Shown here one piece after another: positions 7,157-16,391 of a stretch of DNA of 64,000 nt. Both the position numbers and the translations under genes were made by a program. Source of the DNA: Chloroflexota bacterium (GTDB lineage: Bacteria > Chloroflexota > Anaerolineae > Caldilineales > Caldilineaceae); NCBI GenBank assembly GCA_018969295.1, contig JAGWYN010000004.1:107314-171313 (forward strand). The letters are read 5' to 3'. Position 1 is the stretch's first letter. Every line of letters begins with the position of its first letter. Under the pieces are notes generated by a model. That model searched no databases. It was given only the letters and a program-made list of their open reading frames with translations, and was not told the origin of the DNA.

Positions 7157-9865
7157 ATGACCGCTCTCTACCGAGCAGTTGCCCCCGGGCTTCGCTCCCC
7201 CATCCTTCCTGCCGATCTGATCGAGCGTCCAGCGCTGTGGGCGCGCCTGGACCAGGGGGTACAGTGCCCGCTGACCTTGGTCGTCGCTCCTGGCGGCTAC
7301 GGCAAAACCAGTGCGGTCGCCACCTGGCTGGCCAGACGCCAACCCGACTGGAAGGAGAGGGGGGCTGTCTGGTACACTGTCGACAGCCTCGACGCCCCCC
7401 CCTCTTCCTTTTTGGCCCAGGTGGTCTCTGCAGTACAGGCTGGTTTTCCAGGTAGCTGCGGCCAGACCTGCCAGATGCTGGAGGGGGCCCCCCTCTCGCC
7501 GATCGAACAGCTGGCCATTCAACTGGCGCAGGATCTCGCAGCGCTGCCCACAGGGCTGGTGCTGGTCTTGGACGACTGCCACAAGGTGGAACAGACAGCG
7601 ACCCTCGGCTGGCTGGAGACATTGGTGCGCCACGCCCCCCCTGCGCTGTCGCTGGTCTGGATCTCGCGCTGCGACCCGCCTTTTTCGGTAGCCCGTCTGC
7701 GCAGCCAATCCCGTCTGGTCGAGCTGCGTCTGGCTGACCTGCAGCTGAGCGCTGCCGAGGTGCAGAGTGTGCTGGAGACGTACATGCCCGAGCCGGTGCC
7801 GCCAGGGCTGGCCGAGCGGCTCACCGCTCATCTGGAGGGCTGGGGGGCAGGCTTGCGTCTGCTGGCTTTTTCGCTGCGGACAGCCGACGAAATTGCCCAG
7901 TATCTGCAGCGCCCAGATCTGCCGCCACAGCCCCAAATTTTCGAGTATTTCATCGTCGAGGTGCTGGCCAGCCACCCGACGGCAATTCAATCCTTTCTGT
8001 TGTACAGCTCTCTGCTTCCCTACCTGCACCCGGAGCTCTGTGCCGTTGCCCTGAGGCCTGCGGTCGATGCCGAGCAGGCCTACGCGCAGTTCAACTATGT
8101 CTTGCAGCACAATTTGTTTGTGCTGCCATTCGACGAAATCCCCGGCAGCTACCGCTACCACGATCTGTTCAAAGCCGTATTGCAGGATCGGCTGCGCGAG
8201 GCTGTGCCCCGCAGCGAGCTCGATGCCCTCTACCTTCGCTGTGCGCACTGGTACGTCAAGGCAGGCAATTTTGAACGGGCGATCGAATGTTGCCTGGCTG
8301 GACACAACCTGCTGGTCGCTGCCAGCCTGACCGAATTCCACATCCATACGTGGCAGGAACAGGCTCAATGGGACACGCTGGAGCGTGTGCTGAGCCTGCT
8401 GCCTGCGGGAGGGGTCGAGCAGAGCCCGGCCTTGTTGCTGGCGCGCGGCTGGCTGTACCTGTTCCGATGGCAAGCTGAACTCTTGCAGGCCACCGTTGCC
8501 CAGGTGAACACGCTGCTCGAAAACCGAACACTGGCAGCGCACCTGAGACAGCAGCTGAAGGCCGAGTCTGTGCTGCTGTCGCTGGCTCCGATGATCGCCG
8601 CAGACCCGCCCCTGCAGGCAATCCAGCGCATCCAGCAGGCCCGGCGTGAGGCTGCGCCGCTGCGCCCCTTTCTGGAGGGCATGGCCCACTATCTGCTGGC
8701 GCGTTACCAACAGCACGCTGGGGCGGCAGCGGAGGCCTTGCAGCTGCTCGACCAGACCCTTGTCGGGGAAACGCACCCACCCAGCGTCCAGCTCCGGCTG
8801 CTGCGTGCCCGCTGCATGGTGCTGTTGTACGAAGGAAAAGTCACCGAGCTGGCGCTGAGCGCGGACATGTATCTGCAGCTGGCCCAACGCCATCCGCAGC
8901 GCTTCGATCTGAGCAGCGCCCATTTTATGGTGGCCTGCGCACACTATTTTATGGCCGCGCAGGACGACACTGCCCTCCAACATTGCTGGGAGGTTCTGCA
9001 ACACAGCCACACCACCTACCACACCACCTTGGTGGCAGCTGTCTCGATGCTGATCGAACTGCTGCTGGCACGCGGGGCGCTGGCAGAAGCCGAGCGGGCA
9101 GCCGAAACCTTCCGCCGCTACGCCAACCGGACCCAATCGCCCCACGCACTGAGCAATGCAGCACTGCTGGATGCCCAGCTTGCCCTCCACCAAAACGACC
9201 TGGCGCGCGCGCGCCCCTGGCTGCAGCATTTTTCTGGCTGTCCTGCCCACCCCAATGAGATCCTGCCGGGTGTTGTCTGGGCTGAGGGTCTGCTGGCGCT
9301 GCGCGAGCCGAGCTGGCTGGCCGCTGGCAATGCATGGCTGGGGACCATGCTGGAACGCTGCCAGGCGAACCATGCCCAGGTCTGGGTGGTTCGGCTGCAG
9401 GTGCTGCGCGCTCGTTTTTTTGCTGCCAAGGGCAACTGGCGGGCAGCCCAGCAGAGCCTGCGGGCAGCGCTGCTGATTGGCTGTCCGAATCAGCTTTTTC
9501 GTCCGTTTCTGGTCGACGACCCGGCCCTGGACCCGCTGCTGGCTGTATTGAGCCGCCAGCCTGACGGCCAGCTGGCGGCAGCGGTCCTGCAGCGCCGCCG
9601 GACCGGAGCTCCTGCTCTGCCACAGCCCGCCGCCGAGCCGGCTCCCCCCCTCGGCGATGCCCCTCTACCTCTGACCGAGCGGGAGGCAGCTGTGCTCCAA
9701 TTGTTGGCGGGCAACCTCAGCCGGAAAGAAATTGCCCAGACGCTGCAGATCTCCGTGCATACGCTCGACAAGCATCTGCGCTCTCTCTACGCCAAGTTAC
9801 AATCGCACAACCGGCTGGAGGCGATCTACCGAGCCCATCAGCGCGGTCTGTTGTCGGCGTCATGA
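7157..9865 (+). CDS. MalT-like LuxR-family transcriptional activator
   Basis: 902 residues. A STAND-type NTPase sits at the N-terminus, with Walker A APGGYGKT at residues 44-51 and Walker B LVLVLDDCHKV near residue 134. A winged-helix segment, a long alpha-helical TPR-like region (about residues 340-790) and a Pro/Ala-rich linker follow. The C-terminus is a complete LuxR HTH (LTEREAAVLQLLAGNLSRKE ... ISVHTLDKHLRSLYAKLQ). MalT-class proteins are ATP- and ligand-dependent activators whose TPR region binds a small molecule or protein. The inducer here is unknown. The gene lies about 145 bp after the envelope run and could regulate it, but a binding site cannot be assigned from sequence alone. 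Confidence 0.93.
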   Translation: MTALYRAVAPGLRSPILPADLIERPALWARLDQGVQCPLTLVVAPGGYGKTSAVATWLARRQPDWKERGAVWYTVDSLDAPPSSFLAQVVSAVQAGFPGSCGQTCQMLEGAPLSPIEQLAIQLAQDLAALPTGLVLVLDDCHKVEQTATLGWLETLVRHAPPALSLVWISRCDPPFSVARLRSQSRLVELRLADLQLSAAEVQSVLETYMPEPVPPGLAERLTAHLEGWGAGLRLLAFSLRTADEIAQYLQRPDLPPQPQIFEYFIVEVLASHPTAIQSFLLYSSLLPYLHPELCAVALRPAVDAEQAYAQFNYVLQHNLFVLPFDEIPGSYRYHDLFKAVLQDRLREAVPRSELDALYLRCAHWYVKAGNFERAIECCLAGHNLLVAASLTEFHIHTWQEQAQWDTLERVLSLLPAGGVEQSPALLLARGWLYLFRWQAELLQATVAQVNTLLENRTLAAHLRQQLKAESVLLSLAPMIAADPPLQAIQRIQQARREAAPLRPFLEGMAHYLLARYQQHAGAAAEALQLLDQTLVGETHPPSVQLRLLRARCMVLLYEGKVTELALSADMYLQLAQRHPQRFDLSSAHFMVACAHYFMAAQDDTALQHCWEVLQHSHTTYHTTLVAAVSMLIELLLARGALAEAERAAETFRRYANRTQSPHALSNAALLDAQLALHQNDLARARPWLQHFSGCPAHPNEILPGVVWAEGLLALREPSWLAAGNAWLGTMLERCQANHAQVWVVRLQVLRARFFAAKGNWRAAQQSLRAALLIGCPNQLFRPFLVDDPALDPLLAVLSRQPDGQLAAAVLQRRRTGAPALPQPAAEPAPPLGDAPLPLTEREAAVLQLLAGNLSRKEIAQTLQISVHTLDKHLRSLYAKLQSHNRLEAIYRAHQRGLLSAS

Positions 9866-9901
9866 GGCGGTCTCCGCTGGCCAAGGAGGGAAGAGCGCGG
9901 T

Positions 9902-10855
9902 CTACCGGATGAGCGATCGCAGCGCTGGGGCGAATTGGGTGACCTGCTCGCGCAGCCGCAGCAGAGCCAAATCTTTGGCTTTGGCTTCGAGCATGATGTC
10001 AAAAGGTCTGGGCTGGCAGCGCTGCACCAGCCGGAGCAGTTCAAGGAAGGCAAAGGGGTCGAGAAAATCGCTGTGTTGGTTGGGCAGGGGGGGCTGGAGT
10101 TGCAGCTGCTGCCTGCTGTGGACGGTGCGCAGCGCGGTGCGGGGGCTGCTGAAATGGATCTTGGGGCGCTGGTTGCCCGGCCAGGTGGCCAACGCTGTGT
10201 GGAGCGCGTCCTCCAGCGTACGCCCTGCTGGGTTGAGACAAGCCAGATGCAGGGTATCGAGCACGACCGGGACGCCCGTGCGGCGATGAATCCACAAAGT
10301 CTCTTCGAGCGAATGGCATCGGTCGTCGTGTTCGAGCACCAACCGCTGTCGCACCGCCGCTGGCAGCGCCAGAAACTGTCTGACAAACCGTTCGCAGGAG
10401 CGGGCGGGGTCCACAGAAGGCCCCCCGACGTGGACCACGACGACCGCGTCGGCGTCCAGCCCCATCCGGTCGAGCAGCGAGGTGGCTGCTTTCAGTTCGG
10501 CGGCGGAACGCTCCGCCCGTGCGGGGTCGGGCGTGTTGAGCTGCACATAGTAGCCTGGGTGCAGGGTGACCCGCAGCCCGTAGTGGCGCACCAGGTCCCC
10601 GGTTGCGGCCAGATCTTCCGCACATTCGTCCAGCTGCTGGTGGAACGCTGGCAGTGTTGGATGGGTCAGATACGGGGCCAGCTGGCCGGCCAACCGATAA
10701 AAGTCGATCTGTTGGCGTCCGAGGTAGGCAAAGAGGTCACGCAGATAGGCCAGGCTGACACTCAAATGGGGCGAATGCTGCCAACGCCGGCTGTCGTGCG
10801 AACGCAGCGGTTCTCCCAGCGCATGGACTGCGAACCCCAACCGAATTGGATTCAT
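9902..10855 (-). CDS. uvsE: UV damage endonuclease UvdE
   Basis: 317 residues from the ATG at 10855 (MNPIRLGFAVHALG). An upstream in-frame start would only add a non-conserved 16-residue leader. The TIM-barrel motifs of UvdE are present: FYRLAGQLAPYLTHP, LRVTLHPGYYVQLNTPD, VVVVHVGG, LVLEHDDRCHS, and GVPVVLDTLHLACLN, which together carry the His/Glu/Asp metal ligands. The enzyme nicks DNA 5' to UV photoproducts and starts an excision pathway independent of UvrABC. The gene is convergent with the LuxR regulator and divergent from the PspC gene. Length and motifs look intact. Confidence 0.93.
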   Translation of the reverse strand: MNPIRLGFAVHALGEPLRSHDSRRWQHSPHLSVSLAYLRDLFAYLGRQQIDFYRLAGQLAPYLTHPTLPAFHQQLDECAEDLAATGDLVRHYGLRVTLHPGYYVQLNTPDPARAERSAAELKAATSLLDRMGLDADAVVVVHVGGPSVDPARSCERFVRQFLALPAAVRQRLVLEHDDRCHSLEETLWIHRRTGVPVVLDTLHLACLNPAGRTLEDALHTALATWPGNQRPKIHFSSPRTALRTVHSRQQLQLQPPLPNQHSDFLDPFAFLELLRLVQRCQPRPFDIMLEAKAKDLALLRLREQVTQFAPALRSLIR

Positions 10856-11065
10856 GTCTTCATTATCGCGCCAAAACGCCTTGGCGCAACGTACGTTCTG
10901 CAACTACACCGACAGTTTCCTTGTGCTACCACTGTCTCCCACCGCCAGCAGGCCGTTTTTTTGCAACTTTTGAGTTCGAGCTGCGTACTGTTGGACGAGT
11001 CATGTGGCAGCCAGGGTCTGAAGATTCCCCTGGGAAGCAAGCACAAGCAAGGAAGCAGGTGAGCG

Positions 11066-11863
11066 ATGAACGAACAGCAAGTGGATGAACTGAACTCTGC
11101 CCCGGGGCAAACGGTGGAAGCGGAGGCGGGGAGGCGGCGGATGCTCTACCGCCACTCGACCGACAAACTGATCGGCGGTGTCTGCGGCGGTGTGGCTGAG
11201 TTTCTGGGGTGGAACCCCGTGTTGGTGCGAGTGTTCTGGGCAGGAGGGACGCTTTTTTCCGGGGGCGGCGGCGTGCTGGTTTACCTGCTGCTGGCCCTTT
11301 TTTTGCCGGTCGGGACCCACCGCAGCGGGCAACTGCATCCGCCGGTCCTCACACTGAGCCAGCGGGGGGTGACCTGGACTGCTGGCCTGCTGATGGGGGG
11401 GGGAGCGCTCTGGCTGCTGGCCAATCTGGGCATCCTGCCCGGGCTGTGGGGGGCGCTGTGGGCATTGGTGGCTGTGGTCTTCTGGCCGGCTGTGCTGATC
11501 GGAGCAGGCTATCTGCTTTTGCGTGCCAACGGCCGACGCGACCTGGAGTCAAAGATCGCCGGCATGGCGCAGCAGGTGCGCCATGGGGGCGACGGCTGGC
11601 TGCACCGGCTGCAGGCGTTCCTGCCTGTGCGGCGCAGCCGAGACCGCCGCATGCTCTCCGGCGTCTGCGGCGGCCTCGGCGAACAGATTGGGGTCGACCC
11701 CAACCTGCTGCGCCTGTTGTGGATCGCGCTGACGCTCGGGACGTTTGGGGGGGCTGCGCTTTTGTACGTCGCTTTCGCTCTGCTGCTGCCAGAGGCGGAT
11801 CTGCCCACCGCCCCGCCGCAGGAGATCCAGGTGGTGGAAAGCAGCGCCCGACGGGTGAACTGA
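11066..11863 (+). CDS. PspC-domain membrane protein with two PspC repeats
   Basis: 265 residues. The first PspC domain (about residues 25-85: LIGGVCGGVAEFLGWNPVLVRV plus two hydrophobic stretches) and the second (about 190-250: RRMLSGVCGGLGEQIGVDPN) flank a central pair of membrane segments (about residues 100-145, GLLMGGGALWLLANLGILPG). PspC proteins belong to the phage-shock/envelope-stress response and sit in the inner membrane. Duplicated PspC domains around a DUF5668-like core are known in other phyla. The start ATG has a purine-rich AGGAAGCAGGTGAG region upstream. A small anchored protein follows downstream. The PspC gene supports a stress-response reading of this part of the window. 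Confidence 0.9.
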   Translation: MNEQQVDELNSAPGQTVEAEAGRRRMLYRHSTDKLIGGVCGGVAEFLGWNPVLVRVFWAGGTLFSGGGGVLVYLLLALFLPVGTHRSGQLHPPVLTLSQRGVTWTAGLLMGGGALWLLANLGILPGLWGALWALVAVVFWPAVLIGAGYLLLRANGRRDLESKIAGMAQQVRHGGDGWLHRLQAFLPVRRSRDRRMLSGVCGGLGEQIGVDPNLLRLLWIALTLGTFGGAALLYVAFALLLPEADLPTAPPQEIQVVESSARRVN

Positions 11864-12013
11864 ACGCTTTTTGCGGCTGGGTCGCAGGGCGGATCAAGTT
11901 GTGGCAGAATTCCGGTGGTGGCGGGGCAGGCAAGCGCTGGCAGGACAGTGCTGGGGAACGTGTCGACGAGTCTTGGGGAACACTCCGCACACAAGAAAGG
12001 AAGCAGCAGCAGA

Positions 12014-12226
12014 ATGGGTCAAAAAAGGTATCTGTGGGTGGGGGCACTGTTGGGGGTGGGGGTGGCTCTGCTGCTCGCCTATCTGTTGGGGCCAGCACCT
12101 GGCACTCAGTACGACGCCAACTACCGCTCCCGTCTGGACCATGCGTTGGACGAAGGCCGGCGGGCCGCTGCCGAACAGGAAGAGAGGTTGCGCCGTCGGC
12201 TGAACGACCTGCGTCGGCCCGGCTGA
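12014..12226 (+). CDS. Small single-pass membrane protein (YtxH-like layout)
   Basis: 70 residues. One transmembrane helix near the N-terminus (WVGALLGVGVALLLAYLLG) is followed by a charged helical tail (DEGRRAAAEQEERLRRRLND). The ATG at 12014 is chosen because AAGAAAGGAAG lies just upstream; a longer frame reaching back to 11915 has no such signal. The arrangement of one TM plus an amphipathic tail resembles YtxH/Gas-vesicle-G-like stress proteins, but similarity is by layout only. It lies 150 bp after the PspC gene and could share its transcript. Confidence 0.6.
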   Translation: MGQKRYLWVGALLGVGVALLLAYLLGPAPGTQYDANYRSRLDHALDEGRRAAAEQEERLRRRLNDLRRPG

Positions 12227-12242
12227 GTCTGCACTCCGGCGC

Positions 12243-13064
12243 TCAGCGCTGGCAGCGAGGACAAAAATGTGTGCTGCGCTGGGCCAGCAGCAGCCGTTGG
12301 ATCGGCGTGTCGCAATGTCGGCAGGGAGCCCCGGTGCGACGGAAGACATTGAACTGTTCTTGGAAGCCGCCCGGGGCCCCTCCTGGGCGGCTATAATTTT
12401 GCAACCCGCTCGTGCCCAGGCTGCTCCCAGCGCTGGCAATTCCCTCGTTCAACACCTGCAGGATCGCACTGTGCAGCAGATCCACCTCAGCAGGCAGCAG
12501 CGTTCCCCCGGCCCGGGCTGGATGGATGGCGGCCCGAAAGAGGGCCTCATCGGCGTAGATATTGCCCACCCCGGCCACAAGGCGTTGGTCGAGCAGCAAC
12601 GCCTTGATGCTGGCCTGCCGTCCTGCCAGCGTCGCCGCCAGGGCCTGGGGGGTGAAGAGCGGGTCAAAGGGCTCTGGGCCGAGTTTTGCCAACACCGGTG
12701 CCGGGTCTGCCACCAGCCACAGGCGTCCGAATTTGCGTGCATCCTGGTAAAAAAGTTGCTGGCCATTCTCCAGCTGCAGGATCAGGTGGGTGTGGGAAGG
12801 CGGGGAGCCGTTCTGAAGCAGCAGCCGGCCGGTCATGCGCAGATGAACGACCAGGGTCCAGCTGCTGGCCAGGCCCAGCAGCATGTATTTGCCGCGGCGG
12901 CTGAAGTGGACAAAACGCTGGCCGACCAGCTGCGCAGCAAAGGTGCTGGCAGCTGGGGCTGCGATTACACCGGGCCAGAGGAGCTGCACCTGGGTGACCT
13001 GGCGTCCCCCCAACAGCGGGGCCAGTTCGCGGACATAGGTTTCGACTTCAGGCAATTCTGGCAT
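12243..13064 (-). CDS. mutM: Formamidopyrimidine-DNA glycosylase (Fpg/MutM)
   Basis: 273 residues starting at the conserved MPELPEVETYVREL; the processed N-terminal Pro is the Schiff-base nucleophile and the following Glu is catalytic. The beta-hairpin Lys lies in FSRRGKYMLLGL. The H2TH region with QASIKALLLDQRLVAGVGN is intact. The C-terminal zinc finger is complete (CRHCDTPIQ ... STHFCPRCQR). The enzyme removes 8-oxoguanine and ring-opened purines and also nicks the DNA. It lies 16 bp downstream of the anti-sigma gene on the same strand, so it may be expressed with the sigma factor operon. Confidence 0.97.
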   Translation of the reverse strand: MPELPEVETYVRELAPLLGGRQVTQVQLLWPGVIAAPAASTFAAQLVGQRFVHFSRRGKYMLLGLASSWTLVVHLRMTGRLLLQNGSPPSHTHLILQLENGQQLFYQDARKFGRLWLVADPAPVLAKLGPEPFDPLFTPQALAATLAGRQASIKALLLDQRLVAGVGNIYADEALFRAAIHPARAGGTLLPAEVDLLHSAILQVLNEGIASAGSSLGTSGLQNYSRPGGAPGGFQEQFNVFRRTGAPCRHCDTPIQRLLLAQRSTHFCPRCQR

Positions 13065-13080
13065 AGGCTTCCGGTTGTGG

Positions 13081-13791
13081 CTACGCTGAGCGGCGGCTGC
13101 GCCACCAGCCGAGGGCAGAAAGCAGGACAGCCCCGGCCAACCCTCCCTGCACCCCAGCCAGCCAGCCCGGGAAGGGCTGCGCTTCCCCATCCAGCAGGAG
13201 GGCAGGGGGAAGCTCCGCCACAAGCGGCGCGCTCTTGGCTGCGGCCCTGCCCAGATCCGGGGCAGGATCCAGCGCCTGCGGTGCCAGCATTGCTTCAGAC
13301 TCTGCAGCCAGTGTCCTCTGTGCGGGGTCAGAGGGTGCTGCCAGTTCACCGGCAGGGAGGGAGGCGACGTGCAGGGAGCGGGCAGGGAACCCAAAGGCAG
13401 GCACAACCAATGTCAACAGCCACAGGGCCATGCTGCCAGCCAGCGCGCCGCGCCAGAGCGGACTGCCCCCCTGCCAGAACCGCCGCCACCCTTCCAGCCA
13501 GCTCTTCCAACGGGGAAGGGGCTGGTGGGAGGAAGCATCTTCGGTTGTCGCAGCGGGCCGCACAGGCTGGCTGGTCTGCTCTGGGGTCAGCACAAAACTG
13601 CGGGGGGCAGTCAACAGAGGCAGCGACCGCAGCAGCTGCACCGTTTCAGTCAAGGTGCCCAGACGCCAGGCAACCCTTACATCCTGCTGCACAGCTTCTT
13701 CGACCAGACGCCTTTCCGCTTCTGAAACAGCGTGGTCGATATAGGCGGAGAGCAGTTCGTCAGAAATCTCTGGAAAACGTGATGTCGGCAT
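13081..13791 (-). CDS. Putative anti-sigma factor, membrane-anchored
   Basis: 236 residues. The N-terminal 70 residues (EISDELLSAYIDHAVSEAER ... VRVAWRLGTLTETVQLLRSL) have the helical anti-sigma-domain pattern, but no His/Cys zinc motif is present. A transmembrane helix lies at about residues 118-138 (GALAGSMALWLLTLVVPAFG). A periplasmic segment and a second C-terminal hydrophobic segment (GGLAGAVLLSALGWW) follow. It begins 57 bp after the sigma-factor stop on the same strand, the usual sigma/anti-sigma order. It probably holds the sigma factor inactive until an envelope signal triggers its release. Confidence 0.75.
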   Translation of the reverse strand: MPTSRFPEISDELLSAYIDHAVSEAERRLVEEAVQQDVRVAWRLGTLTETVQLLRSLPLLTAPRSFVLTPEQTSQPVRPAATTEDASSHQPLPRWKSWLEGWRRFWQGGSPLWRGALAGSMALWLLTLVVPAFGFPARSLHVASLPAGELAAPSDPAQRTLAAESEAMLAPQALDPAPDLGRAAAKSAPLVAELPPALLLDGEAQPFPGWLAGVQGGLAGAVLLSALGWWRSRRSA

Positions 13792-13847
13792 GGTTTCTCA
13801 AACTTCAGGTCGTCGCTGCCCTGGTCAGCGGTGCTCGCCTTCTCTTG

Positions 13848-14489
13848 TCAGTAAGGACGGAAAGTTGCCGGCAATAGTTCCGGGAAACGCAGCAAAAACG
13901 CGCGCACCCGGCTGCGCGCCCGGTTGATGCGCGACTTGACCGTGCCGATGGGGATGTCGGCGATTTCGGCGATCTCTTCGTACGAATAGCCGTGCACGTC
14001 GCAGAGTGTGATCGCCAGCCGTTGGTCGGCAGGCAATGCAGCAAGGGCACGCTCGAGCAGGTCGCGCAGCTCAGCCTGCTCGACCTGTGCCTGGGGGTCG
14101 CCACTTCCATCCTCAAAATACGGGGCATACTCATCGTTTTCGATCAGGTCATCCAGATTGGCGGTGGGATGACGTTTCCGGGCACGCAGCCAGTCGTAAC
14201 AGCTGTTGGCGACGATCCGGGTGAGCCAGCTTTTGAAGCTGCCGCCTTGAAATGTGGAAAAGGCGCGATAGACCTTGAGGAAACTTTCCTGAACGACGTC
14301 GGCCGCCGCTGCCTCGTCCAGCAGCGTTCGATAGGCTACGCTGTAGGCCAGATTTTGGTAGAGGAGCACCAGCTGGTTGAATGCTGCCAGGTCGCCAGCC
14401 GCCGCCCTCTCCAACGTCTGCGATTCGTCGAACGACGGGGCGACACCCAGCCGTGCCCGCTCGCTTTGCCCTGTCTCCAATCCTTGCAT
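13848..14489 (-). CDS. ECF-type RNA polymerase sigma factor
   Basis: 213 residues from the ATG at 14489. The frame stays open further upstream, but that would run across tRNA-Leu on the other strand, so the internal ATG with GGAAGG upstream is preferred. Region 2 is clear (AFNQLVLLYQNLAYSVAYRT, DVVQESFLKVYRAF, SFKSWLTRIVANSCYDWLR). Region 4 has a full HTH (LPADQRLAITLCDVHGYSYE ... IPIGTVKSRINRARSRVRAF). It is of the SigE/RpoE-like ECF class and is followed by its likely anti-sigma factor. Target promoters are unknown; none can be assigned here. Confidence 0.92.
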   Translation of the reverse strand: MQGLETGQSERARLGVAPSFDESQTLERAAAGDLAAFNQLVLLYQNLAYSVAYRTLLDEAAAADVVQESFLKVYRAFSTFQGGSFKSWLTRIVANSCYDWLRARKRHPTANLDDLIENDEYAPYFEDGSGDPQAQVEQAELRDLLERALAALPADQRLAITLCDVHGYSYEEIAEIADIPIGTVKSRINRARSRVRAFLLRFPELLPATFRPY

Positions 14490-14558
14490 CCTGCGTAGAA
14501 GCCTTCCAAGTTTGACGATTTCAACGCCACCAAGTATACTACCAGAGTTCGTATTTGT

Positions 14559-14643
<85 letters not shown>

Positions 14644-14805
14644 AACCCTTGCCGGACAGGCCTGACTCTCTTCCAGTATAGCAGAGATTCTGGCCTGCTG
14701 GCAACCGGTGAGACAAAGTCCTGGCCAATGCAGGCAGCAAATTTTTCCGACCCATTGCACTCGCATCGGTATCCCGCCAGGAAAAAGTCCAACACTAGAG
14801 CGGAT

Positions 14806-14847
14806 GGGCTGATCTGTCTGGGCTGATCTGTCTGGGCTGATCTGTCG
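14806..14847. repeat. Three tandem copies of a 14-bp unit
   Basis: The unit GGGCTGATCTGTCT occurs twice exactly and a third time with one change (last base G). It lies between tRNA-Leu and the lipoprotein gene, 12 bp before the earliest possible start of that gene. It may be slipped-strand noise or an operator-like array. Nothing else recognisable lies in this spacer. Confidence 0.85.
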
Positions 14848-14925
14848 GCAGAAGTGTAGATGGATCGGGCGATGGCTCTGAAGAATGGCTGGGGAGGGCG
14901 CGCATCGACATCTGGATTGGTCAGA

Positions 14926-16302
14926 ATGCTTAGAGTACGCTGTGCTTGTGCGACCCCGTCCTGTGGCCTCTCTCCCTTCCCCCATGTTTGCTGCCACAGC
15001 AGAATTTCTTTTGTCTTCTGGGTTCTGGCTGTCTCCCTCTGCACGGTTCTGTTGGCAGCCTGTGGATCGTCTGCGGACACAGAAGCAGAACGGGCTGCAG
15101 TGGCGCTCCAGATCGCACAGGAGTACGCTGAGGATCTCGATCTGGACAAAGCCCAGGCTGCACTGAACAACCTGGACGTTGCCAATCCCCGCCAGTGGCT
15201 GATGTTGCAGACGGAAACCCTGGCTGCTGACGCTGACCCGTCAGCGTCAGCTCTGGCGCTGCTGGCTGATGCACTCAACAGCCAGCAGACGCAGATCGAG
15301 CCCCAGGAGCCGGCCGCATCCCCCCCCCTGCCAACAGCCGAGCCAACAACGGTGCCAACAACGGTGCCGACAACAGAACCAACCACAGAGCCGACAGAGC
15401 CCGCAGCAAAGGTGTTTCCCTCCCCGACCGCTGCTCCGCCCCTGCCTGCGCCAGCCACCGAGAGCCTGCTGCCGACGCCGACCCCGCCGCCCACCCTGCC
15501 CCAGGGCCGGGCAACGGGCCCAGCCAACGTGCGCAGCGGCCCAGACACAGCCTTCGATTTTCTGCTCTCGCTGCCCCCCGACGCGGTCGTCGACCTGATT
15601 GGAAAGACACCTGCGGGCGACTGGTGGCAGGTGCAGCTGGCCGACGGCAGCAGCGGCTGGGTCTTCGCCCAGCTGCTGGCCGTTTCCGGCGCAGCCGACA
15701 GCGTCTCTGTCGCCGCCGTTCTCCCCACTCTGCCGCCGCCCCCTGCACCGGTGGCGGCCGCCGAGCCTGCCGCCGAGCCTGCCGCCGAGCCTGCCGCCGA
15801 GCCTGCCGCCCCTGCCGAAGCAGCCCCTCAGGGCGCTGCAGGGCCACATTTTCAGCTGGTCGAAAAACGGCTGTGGGATGTCTTTGAAAACGGCGGGCAG
15901 AAGGATGGGCCGACGGTGATCTGCGGCGAACGGCGCGAGCTGCACGTCTATGTGCGCGATGCGGCGGGAAGCCCGCTCAACGGGGTGGCTGTCCAGGCCC
16001 TGCTGGGCGCCAAAGAAATTCTGGTCACCGGGTCCCAGGGAAAAGGGGACGGCAAGGTCGAGTTTGTGCTGGGCGGGGGCCAGTATGTGACTGTGGCCCG
16101 GGACAACGACGGCCGTGAGGCGACCGCTGAGACCGCCTATGGGTTGACCACAGACCCGCGCGAGATCCCTTTCGAGCAGTTCATGGCCGGCCAGTATTGC
16201 AGCGACGAAGCTGCCTGCAATTTCTGGGCCAATCCAACCAATCAGCCGCCGCCGTGCTCAGGCCATTTCAGTTGGACCGTCGTCTTTCAGCGCAACTACT
16301 GA
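14926..16302 (+). CDS. SH3b-domain lipoprotein with Pro/Thr linker and C-terminal beta domain
   Basis: 458 residues from the ATG at 14926; an in-frame ATG at 14860 is also possible, and neither has a strong Shine-Dalgarno. A lipobox VLLAACGSS (Cys46) marks a signal-peptidase-II lipoprotein. A short helical segment follows, then a Pro/Thr/Glu linker with repeated TVPTT. An SH3b domain lies at about residues 195-260 (RATGPANVRSGPDTAFDFLL ... WWQVQLADGSSGWVFAQLL). A second linker has four AEPA repeats from 12-bp DNA repeats. The last 150 residues form a beta-sandwich-like domain with HVYVRDAAGSPLNGVAVQAL. Two Cys pairs near the end may form disulphides. It resembles the end of the adjacent cNMP-domain protein, which suggests related surface roles. 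Confidence 0.8.
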   Translation: MLRVRCACATPSCGLSPFPHVCCHSRISFVFWVLAVSLCTVLLAACGSSADTEAERAAVALQIAQEYAEDLDLDKAQAALNNLDVANPRQWLMLQTETLAADADPSASALALLADALNSQQTQIEPQEPAASPPLPTAEPTTVPTTVPTTEPTTEPTEPAAKVFPSPTAAPPLPAPATESLLPTPTPPPTLPQGRATGPANVRSGPDTAFDFLLSLPPDAVVDLIGKTPAGDWWQVQLADGSSGWVFAQLLAVSGAADSVSVAAVLPTLPPPPAPVAAAEPAAEPAAEPAAEPAAPAEAAPQGAAGPHFQLVEKRLWDVFENGGQKDGPTVICGERRELHVYVRDAAGSPLNGVAVQALLGAKEILVTGSQGKGDGKVEFVLGGGQYVTVARDNDGREATAETAYGLTTDPREIPFEQFMAGQYCSDEAACNFWANPTNQPPPCSGHFSWTVVFQRNY

Positions 16303-16391
16303 CCCTGCTTTGGCGGGCAGCCAGTTGCGTGCGATAATCGCGCGCAAGAACGCTTGGCTTGGGTTCCAAGCGAGATCAGGAGACAAAGCCG

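Noticed and set aside
7049..9373. Large minus-strand open frame opposite the LuxR gene
   Set aside because: It lies antisense to a conserved MalT-like protein and has no recognisable domain; GC-rich codon bias leaves this frame open.
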